Shown here: one piece after another, positions 58,438 through 64,000 of the stretch | Layout: every line of letters starts with the position of its first letter | Numbering within the stretch: position 1 is the stretch's first letter | Source of the DNA: Halobacillus sp. Nhm2S1 | Lineage (GTDB): Bacteria; Bacillota; Bacilli; Bacillales; Halobacillaceae | Reading direction: 5' to 3' | Assembly: GCF_019599545.1 (NCBI RefSeq) | Contig: NZ_JAIEZV010000002.1 | Coordinates: 248,001 to 312,000 of the forward strand | DNA: 64,000 nt | Made by a program: the position numbers and the translations under genes | Notes under the pieces: generated by a model | The model's database searches: none | The model's input: only the letters and a program-made list of their open reading frames with translations | What the model was told of the DNA's origin: nothing

Positions 58438-59610
58438 TCAGCCACGCTCAAGAATCATGGCAATCCCCTGACCACCGCCGATACAAGCCGTAATCAGAGC
58501 AAATCGGCCTTCCCGGATCTTCAGTTCATAGATGGCTTTGGTAGCAAGGATTGCACCCGTCGCCCCCAGCGGATGACCATGGGCGATGGCGCCTCCATTG
58601 ACATTCACCTTCTCCATGTCCATTTCCAACTCTGCCTGACAGGCTAGCACTTGAGCGGCAAAGGCTTCGTTAATTTCAATCAGATCCATATCTTCAAGGG
58701 AAAGCCCTGACTGCTCCAGGACCTTACGTACAGCTGGTACGGGGCCGATTCCCATGATATTCGGATCAACACCTGCGACCGTACAGGCCACAACCTTCGC
58801 CAACGGTTCCACCCCGATGGCTTCCGCTTTTTCGCGTGACATCAGTATCAGTGCGGAGGCAGCATCATTTAACCCCGAACTGTTTGCCGCTGTCACCGTC
58901 CCATTTTCGAGAAAAGCAGGAGATAGTTTTGCCATCCCTTCCATCGTAGAAGAGGGCCGTGGATGTTCATCGGTTTTGAAAACGATCGGGTCTCCTTTTC
59001 TTACCGGGATTTTCAAAGGTACGATTTGTTCATCAAACCGCCCTTCTTCCATTGCCTGAGCCATTCTCTCCTGACTGTTTTGAGCGAAACGATCCTGTTC
59101 TTCTCTTGAGATCTGGTATTTTTCCGCTAAGTTTTCGGCTGTTATTCCCATAGGGGGATCTCCGATTTCTTTTGGTGAAAGCTGGGATTTTCTGAACTTA
59201 GGCGGTGCTGGACTGTAGGGGCGCTCTGCCCGGTCCATTAAATAAGGAGCCCGACTCATACTTTCTGTTCCCCCTGCTACATACACCTCTCCATTCCCTG
59301 CTTGAATCGCCTGAGCAGCTAAGTGGATGGCATTCAGCCCTGAACCGCATTGACGGTCTACCGTCAAACCAGGAAGCTTGAGGGAAAGCCCTGTCTCTAA
59401 GGCAGATAATCGCGCGACATTCCCCCCACCACTCAACACATTTCCAAAAATCACATCTTCAATCGCATCAGGTTCAATCCCCGCACGCTGAACCGCTTCT
59501 TTAATGACTTCAGATCCCAATACATGCGCTGGAACCCCCGCAAGCGTCCCGCCTTGTTTACCGATCGCTGTCCGGACAGCGGATACTATAACCGCATCTC
59601 TATGTGACAT
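58438..59610 (-). CDS. acetyl-CoA C-acyltransferase (thiolase)
   Basis: 390 aa. Nucleophilic Cys in VDRQCGSGLNAI, INEAFAAQVLA, His in HGHPLGATGAI and Cys in TACIGGGQGIA. It cleaves 3-oxoacyl-CoA with CoA. AAAGGAGTGAAAGG precedes the ATG. It is a clear paralogue of the thiolase at 33045, each belonging to a separate acyl-CoA cluster. Confidence 0.93.
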   Translation of the reverse strand: MSHRDAVIVSAVRTAIGKQGGTLAGVPAHVLGSEVIKEAVQRAGIEPDAIEDVIFGNVLSGGGNVARLSALETGLSLKLPGLTVDRQCGSGLNAIHLAAQAIQAGNGEVYVAGGTESMSRAPYLMDRAERPYSPAPPKFRKSQLSPKEIGDPPMGITAENLAEKYQISREEQDRFAQNSQERMAQAMEEGRFDEQIVPLKIPVRKGDPIVFKTDEHPRPSSTMEGMAKLSPAFLENGTVTAANSSGLNDAASALILMSREKAEAIGVEPLAKVVACTVAGVDPNIMGIGPVPAVRKVLEQSGLSLEDMDLIEINEAFAAQVLACQAELEMDMEKVNVNGGAIAHGHPLGATGAILATKAIYELKIREGRFALITACIGGGQGIAMILERG

Positions 59611-59631
59611 CCTTTCACTCCTTTTCTATGA

Positions 59632-60405
59632 TTACGTGGCATGTGTGCCGCCATCGACGATGATCACATCACCTGTAATATGGTCGGAAGCCTTTGAACT
59701 TAAGAAAATGACGGCCCCCTTCAAATCATCTTCTCCCCCGAATTTACGTAAAGGAGTACCTTGAAGGAAAGCCTCTTCCCCTTGATCCATCAAAACCTTC
59801 GACATCTTCGTCGGGAAAAATCCAGGGGCAATTGCATTCACGCGTATGCCTCTCGGACCCCACTTTACAGCTAAGTCTTTTGTAAAGGTGAGTACCGCTC
59901 CTTTACTTGAATTGTAGCCAATGGTATCCATGTACTTTGGATCCGACCCCTTCATCCCAGCGACCGAAGAAATGTTGATGATCTTTCCTGAACCTTGCTC
60001 AAGCATGACTTTTCCTGCCATTTGAGACATGAGAAACGTTCCAGTGACGTTTACATTGAAAACTTTCTGCCAGGCCTCAAGAGGCATATCTTCTGCTGGG
60101 GCTCCCCATGTAGCGCCACTATTATTGACGAGAATGTCAATTCGTCCGAAATGCTCGACCGTCTGATCCACCACTTTCTGCATCGAGTCCGGATTTGTGA
60201 CATCACATTCAAAAGCGAGAGAATCAACCCCGAGACTTTTCAGCTGTTCACTCACTTCCGCACAGGCCTCAAGCTTCCTTGAACACACCACCACATGAGC
60301 CCCGCATTCGGCAAGCCCTTCGGCAATCTGTTTACCAAGACCTCTTCCGCCTCCTGTAACAACCGCCACTTGATCTTCTAAACGAAAGAGATCTTTAGCG
60401 TGCAT
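59632..60405 (-). CDS. SDR-family oxidoreductase, gluconate 5-dehydrogenase/FabG-like
   Basis: 257 aa. ATG 60405 ([12 protein letters not shown]) has AGAGGAG 8 nt upstream. [43 protein letters not shown] (active Tyr and Lys) and [15 protein letters not shown]. Likely a hydroxyacyl dehydrogenase of this pathway. It overlaps the end of the acyl-CoA dehydrogenase gene by 11 bp. Confidence 0.88.
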   Translation of the reverse strand: MHAKDLFRLEDQVAVVTGGGRGLGKQIAEGLAECGAHVVVCSRKLEACAEVSEQLKSLGVDSLAFECDVTNPDSMQKVVDQTVEHFGRIDILVNNSGATWGAPAEDMPLEAWQKVFNVNVTGTFLMSQMAGKVMLEQGSGKIINISSVAGMKGSDPKYMDTIGYNSSKGAVLTFTKDLAVKWGPRGIRVNAIAPGFFPTKMSKVLMDQGEEAFLQGTPLRKFGGEDDLKGAVIFLSSKASDHITGDVIIVDGGTHAT

Positions 60406-61624
60406 ACATTCCGCTCCTCTCCGAGACTTTGGCCAGTTCATATTTCGCAATGGCCCGGCGGTGTACCTCATCGGGTCCGTCCGCTAAACGTAACGTTCTT
60501 ATATTCGCCCACTTTGCAGCTAATCGTTGATCATCACTGACACCGGATGCTCCAAAAGCTTGTATGGCACGGTCAATCACTTTTAATGCCATATTCGGAG
60601 CGACCACTTTAATCATAGCAATTTCAGATTTTGCTTCTTTGTTGCCCACGGTATCCATCATATAAGCGGCTTTCAACGTGAGGAGGCGGGCCTGCTCAAT
60701 TTCGATACGGGAATCAGCAATCCATTCGCGGATCACTCCCTGATCGGCGAGCTTTTTACCAAACGCCTGTCTGTCGTTGACCCTTGCACACATATCTTGA
60801 AGTGCCCGTTCCGCTGCCCCGATCGTCCGCATACAGTGATGAATACGCCCCGGTCCTAATCGCCCTTGAGCGATGGCGAATCCTTTCCCTTCATCCCAGA
60901 TCAAGTTGGAAGCAGGTACACGAACATCCTTGAACTCAATTTCCGCATGTCCATGAGGGGCATGGTCATAGCCGAATACAGGCAGCAGCCGTTTAATGGT
61001 TACACCTTTTGAGTCCAAAGGTACGAGAATCATCGACTGCTGCTCATGTCTCGCTGCATCCGGATCATTTTTCCCCATGACGATGCTGATCTTACACCTT
61101 GGGTCTCCAGCCCCGGAAGACCACCACTTCGTCCCATTGATCACATACTCATCGCCTATCCTCGTAATACTCGTTTGGATATTCGTAGCATCGGAAGACG
61201 CGACATCGGGCTCTGTCATCGAAAAGCAGGAACGGATCTCCCCTTGAAGCAGCGGCTCGAGCCATTGCTTTTTTTGTTCTTCAGACCCATACCGGACGAG
61301 GACCTCCATGTTCCCTGTATCGGGCGCTGCACAATTGAAAACTTCTGGTGCAATGAACGATCGCCCCATGATTTCACACAAGGGGGCGTATTCCATGTTC
61401 GTAAGCCCTGCGCCATACTCACTGTCAGGAAGGAATAAATTCCATAGTCCCGCATCTTTCGCTTTGTTTTTCAACTCCTCCATAATCGGAGGGATGTCTG
61501 CAAAACGGTTCTGTGCATTCAATTGTTCTTCATACAAATCTTCATTCGGGTAGATATGCTCTTCCATGAACCTTGTCAATTGATCCTGCAGATCTTTCAC
61601 TTTTTGAGAATGTTCAAAGTGCAT
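60395..61624 (-). CDS. acyl-CoA dehydrogenase family protein (FadE10/11-like)
   Basis: 409 aa. [43 protein letters not shown]-type segment around residue 230, and a C-terminal [15 protein letters not shown] where most dehydrogenases have IYEGTxEI. This is the ACAD10/11-like branch, in which Asp replaces the usual Glu. It often handles hydroxylated or branched acyl-CoAs. GGGAGGAACCTT precedes the ATG. Confidence 0.9.
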   Translation of the reverse strand: MHFEHSQKVKDLQDQLTRFMEEHIYPNEDLYEEQLNAQNRFADIPPIMEELKNKAKDAGLWNLFLPDSEYGAGLTNMEYAPLCEIMGRSFIAPEVFNCAAPDTGNMEVLVRYGSEEQKKQWLEPLLQGEIRSCFSMTEPDVASSDATNIQTSITRIGDEYVINGTKWWSSGAGDPRCKISIVMGKNDPDAARHEQQSMILVPLDSKGVTIKRLLPVFGYDHAPHGHAEIEFKDVRVPASNLIWDEGKGFAIAQGRLGPGRIHHCMRTIGAAERALQDMCARVNDRQAFGKKLADQGVIREWIADSRIEIEQARLLTLKAAYMMDTVGNKEAKSEIAMIKVVAPNMALKVIDRAIQAFGASGVSDDQRLAAKWANIRTLRLADGPDEVHRRAIAKYELAKVSERSGMYAR

Positions 61625-61639
61625 AAGGTTCCTCCCTGT

Positions 61640-62059
61640 TTATGTAGCGATTCTTGTTTCTGTCTTCCGGAAAACCACTTGCCCTTTAATGACATCTTCT
61701 TCATTCTGGTTTTTGGCACGGACATTGAAAGTGATGGTTTCTTGATCTTTTCCTTCCACTTCCGCATGAAGAGTGATGACATCCTCCAGAAACACCATGC
61801 CTCGGAATCGGATCGAATAATTCTGGATAAAACCTTCTTCATAAAACGGGGTAAATAATTTGGCCAAGTTCCCCATCGTCCACATTCCATGAGCTATAAC
61901 TCCAGGCAAACCTGCTTTTTCCGCCTCTTCGTCAATCGTATGAATAGGATTGTAGTCTCCGGAGGCACCTGCGTACTTGATCAAATCCAGTCTGGTTACA
62001 GGGGGCAACGTAACCGCTTTCAATTTATCGCCAGGCTGAACACCATACAAAGGACTCAT
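61640..62059 (-). CDS. MaoC-family dehydratase
   Basis: 139 aa. Hotdog (R)-hydratase motif GDYNPIHTIDEEAEKAGLPGVIAHGMWTMG with the catalytic Asp and His. It hydrates enoyl-CoA to the (R)-hydroxy form or the reverse. The start overlaps the stop of the partner gene at 62056 by 4 bp, and the two proteins together resemble a two-subunit MaoC hydratase. Confidence 0.88.
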   Translation of the reverse strand: MSPLYGVQPGDKLKAVTLPPVTRLDLIKYAGASGDYNPIHTIDEEAEKAGLPGVIAHGMWTMGNLAKLFTPFYEEGFIQNYSIRFRGMVFLEDVITLHAEVEGKDQETITFNVRAKNQNEEDVIKGQVVFRKTETRIAT

Positions 62060-62490
62060 ACACGCATCCCCCTTCTTACCGCTTCCGTAATAATAACGAC
62101 TTGTTCTTCAGAGAAAATCCGCTGCCCTTCCAGGTCTTCCCCGTAACGCTTCACTTTCAGAAACCCCATGTCGCCGCTTTTTCCACTTCTTTCGTAATAA
62201 TCTTCCACTTCCGCATAGCATAGAATTTCTTCTCCAACGTATAGAGGACGTTCATAATGATAGTTTTGCTCCCCATGGATCAACCCTTTTTTAGGAAGAT
62301 CCAGTCCCTCGATGACTCCATAATCGAAGACTCTAGGGAAAGTCGGTGGAGCCATATTACGGGAGTACGATACATCATCCATGAATATGGGATGAGGATC
62401 ACCGATCGCTTCTGCAAACTTTTTCACGGCTCCCCGCTCGACCATGTTCTTCACTGTTTTTGATCTTTTTCCAATCGATTGTTCAAACAT
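62056..62490 (-). CDS. MaoC-like dehydratase, N-terminal-type subunit
   Basis: 144 aa. FAS1-like/MaoC_dehydrat_N domain: KFAEAIGDPHPIFMDDVSYSRNMAPPTFPRVF, HGEQNYHYERPLYVGEEILCYAEV. It lacks the full catalytic motif of the partner and probably forms a heterodimer with it, as known for steroid and branched-chain hydratases. AAAGGAGCGGCTAT precedes the ATG. Confidence 0.87.
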   Translation of the reverse strand: MFEQSIGKRSKTVKNMVERGAVKKFAEAIGDPHPIFMDDVSYSRNMAPPTFPRVFDYGVIEGLDLPKKGLIHGEQNYHYERPLYVGEEILCYAEVEDYYERSGKSGDMGFLKVKRYGEDLEGQRIFSEEQVVIITEAVRRGMRV

Positions 62491-62508
62491 ATAGCCGCTC
62501 CTTTATCG

Positions 62509-63273
62509 TCAATTTTTAGGACCACCTGCGACATAAATCACCTGACCATTTACAAAAGAAGAACGTTCATCTGCAAAAAATGCGACGGCATTGGCGATGT
62601 CTTCCGGCTTCCCACTCCTGCCGACAGGGATTTTATTGATGCTTGCCTGGACAAGGTCTTCGAATGATATGCCGATGCGTGCTGCCGTTTCTTTCGTCAT
62701 TTCCGTTTCGATAAAGCCCGGTGCGACCGCATTGGCCGTGATTCCAAATTTCCCTAACTCGATCGCCAGCGTCTTGGTAAAGCCCTGCAGTCCTGCTTTC
62801 GCCGTGGCGTAATTCGCTTGACCACGGTTGCCTAAAGCAGATGTAGAAGAGATGTTAATGATACGCCCGTATTTATTCTCAACCATGATTCTCTGTGCAG
62901 CACGGGCGGCATTAAATGACCCCTTCAGATGAACATTCATGACGGTATCCCAGTCTTCATCCGTCATCTTGAACAGCATATTATCACGGATGACTCCTGC
63001 GTTGTTGACGAGAATATCCAAAGATCCAAATCGGTTGAAGGCCTCCTGCATAGCTGTATCCACTTGTTCATAATCGACGACATCCGCTACCTGACAGAAG
63101 ACTTCATACCCTTTTTCCCTGAATTCTGATTCCACTTCCTTGAGGGCCTCTTCATTGACATCAATGATGCCGATTTTGGCTCCCTCCTCTGCCAAACTTA
63201 GTGCAATTCCTTTTCCTATTCCACGACTTCCGCCTGTTACAAAAGCGGATCGGTTTTCAAATCTACCACTCAT
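62509..63273 (-). CDS. SDR-family 3-oxoacyl reductase (FabG-like)
   Basis: 254 aa. ATG 63273 has GGAGG 7 nt upstream. VTGGSRGIGKGIALSLAE, DILVNNAGVIRDNMLFKM, INISSTSALGNRGQANYATAKAGLQG (Ser, Tyr, Lys) and FVNGQVIYVAGGPKN. It would oxidise the (R)-3-hydroxyacyl-CoA made by the MaoC pair. 13 bp upstream lies the acyl-CoA dehydrogenase gene that runs off the window. Confidence 0.9.
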   Translation of the reverse strand: MSGRFENRSAFVTGGSRGIGKGIALSLAEEGAKIGIIDVNEEALKEVESEFREKGYEVFCQVADVVDYEQVDTAMQEAFNRFGSLDILVNNAGVIRDNMLFKMTDEDWDTVMNVHLKGSFNAARAAQRIMVENKYGRIINISSTSALGNRGQANYATAKAGLQGFTKTLAIELGKFGITANAVAPGFIETEMTKETAARIGISFEDLVQASINKIPVGRSGKPEDIANAVAFFADERSSFVNGQVIYVAGGPKN

Positions 63274-63292
63274 TCCCATTCCTCCTCTTGTC

Positions 63293-64000
63293 CTAGCCGA
63301 TTTTCACATGCCCTTTTAATAGATTACGAGAAATAATCAAGCGCTGAATTTCATCGGTTCCATCATAGATTCTCCAAAGTCTTGCCTCACGGTACCAGCG
63401 CTCGATCGGTAACTCTTTTGTATATCCCATGCCGCCGTGAATTTGCAGGACACGGTCGATGACATTATTGCCCATGTTCGCGCCGTACAACTTTGCCATG
63501 GATGCATAGTGGCGGTTATCTTCCCCATGATCGAGCGTGAAAGCAGCATTAAGAACAAGCCACTTCGCTGCTTCAATTTCCACGGCTGAATCAGCGATTT
63601 GCCACTGGATCGCTTGCCGTGTCGCAATTGGTTTACCAAAAGTCTCCCGTTCATTCGCATAATCAATCGCCATGTTCAACAACCTCTCGGCTGCTCCTAC
63701 TGCACGGGCCCCGACAATCCAACGAGCAAAACCAATCCACTCAAGTCCTAAATCATATCCATGGTTGATTTCCCCAAGAATGTTTTCTTCAGGCACGCGG
63801 ACATTATCAAAAATGAGAGCCGCAGGTCCCCATTCTCCCATGGTGTGGATGTATTCAGACTTCCATCCCATAGAACGATCAGCGATGAAACATGTCACTC
63901 CTTTTCTGCCATCCGAAGATTGATGAAGCTCTCTGTCAGTGATGGCAATGACCATCACAAAATCAGCCTCGTTTCCACCGGTGATGAAAGTTTTCTCTCC
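63293..64000 (-). CDS. acyl-CoA dehydrogenase (partial, C-terminal part)
   Basis: 236 codons including the stop; the start lies beyond the right edge. The frame is open to the edge (GEKTFITGGNEADFVMVIA), so an internal GTG at 63958 is not the start. Signatures MGEWGPAALIFDNVRVPEENILG, IHGGMGYTKELPIERWYREARL and RIYDGTDEIQRL, with Asp in place of the usual catalytic Glu, as in the ACAD10/11-like group. It opens the visible part of the second acyl-CoA cluster. Confidence 0.9.
   Translation of the reverse strand, partial: GEKTFITGGNEADFVMVIAITDRELHQSSDGRKGVTCFIADRSMGWKSEYIHTMGEWGPAALIFDNVRVPEENILGEINHGYDLGLEWIGFARWIVGARAVGAAERLLNMAIDYANERETFGKPIATRQAIQWQIADSAVEIEAAKWLVLNAAFTLDHGEDNRHYASMAKLYGANMGNNVIDRVLQIHGGMGYTKELPIERWYREARLWRIYDGTDEIQRLIISRNLLKGHVKIG

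Overview
The window looks like a chromosome segment of a Gram-positive, low-to-mid GC Bacillaceae bacterium, probably one of the moderately halophilic genera (Halobacillus, Pontibacillus and relatives). This rests on strong AGGAGG-type ribosome sites, frequent GTG/TTG starts, lipobox substrate-binding proteins, CcpA-type cre sites, an adeR-ald pair, an RsbR-like GAF-STAS protein and an M4 neutral protease. The genus is inference. No rRNA, tRNA, CRISPR array, insertion sequence or phage gene was seen.

Layout. (a) 1-2.8 kb: start of an amino-acid ABC binding protein, a GAF-STAS regulator, a NERD-domain protein and a six-copy 21-bp tandem repeat. (b) 2.8-11.7 kb, minus strand: one operon with sugar kinase, MurQ etherase, sugar ABC transporter, RpiR-type regulator and a GlcD/GlcF flavin/Fe-S oxidase. 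It reads as a complete N-acetylmuramate route in which GlcDF probably oxidises the D-lactate released by MurQ. (c) 11.8-13.5 kb: oligo-1,6-glucosidase. (d) 13.6-22.9 kb: a TAXI-type TRAP transporter operon with FAH and SDR enzymes and DUF1850, controlled by a DcuS/DctS-like kinase, a CitB-type regulator, a divergent DctB-like sensor protein (CTG start) and DUF3870. The transporter promoter carries a cre site and four phased 9-bp repeats. (e) 22.9-25.3 kb: glutarate hydroxylase and L-2-hydroxyglutarate oxidase behind a structured leader that ends in an intrinsic terminator. (f) 25.5-28.1 kb: adeR-ald. (g) 28.3-31.3 kb: secreted M4 protease and M14 carboxypeptidase.

(h) 31.4-44.3 kb, minus strand: a 12-gene operon with a second TAXI TRAP transporter, acyl-CoA ligase, two acyl-CoA dehydrogenases, two 3-hydroxyacyl-CoA dehydrogenases, enoyl-CoA hydratase, thiolase, two hotdog thioesterases and an unusual EtfB/EtfA fusion without the FAD domain. 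It starts at a near-consensus sigma-54 promoter with two matching upstream palindromes. (i) 44.5-49.8 kb: acyl-CoA dehydrogenase, unclassified polytopic membrane protein, PAS/AAA+ sigma-54 activator and ketopantoate-reductase-like protein. The activator very likely drives operon (h).

(j) 49.9-64 kb, minus strand: a second acyl-CoA degradation cluster with MaoC hydratases, acyl-CoA dehydrogenases, SDRs, thiolase, TetR regulator, thioesterase, acyl-CoA synthetase and a Liv-type ABC transporter. It runs off the right edge. Overall the segment is an accessory catabolic region in which each uptake system is encoded beside its degradative enzymes and a dedicated regulator.
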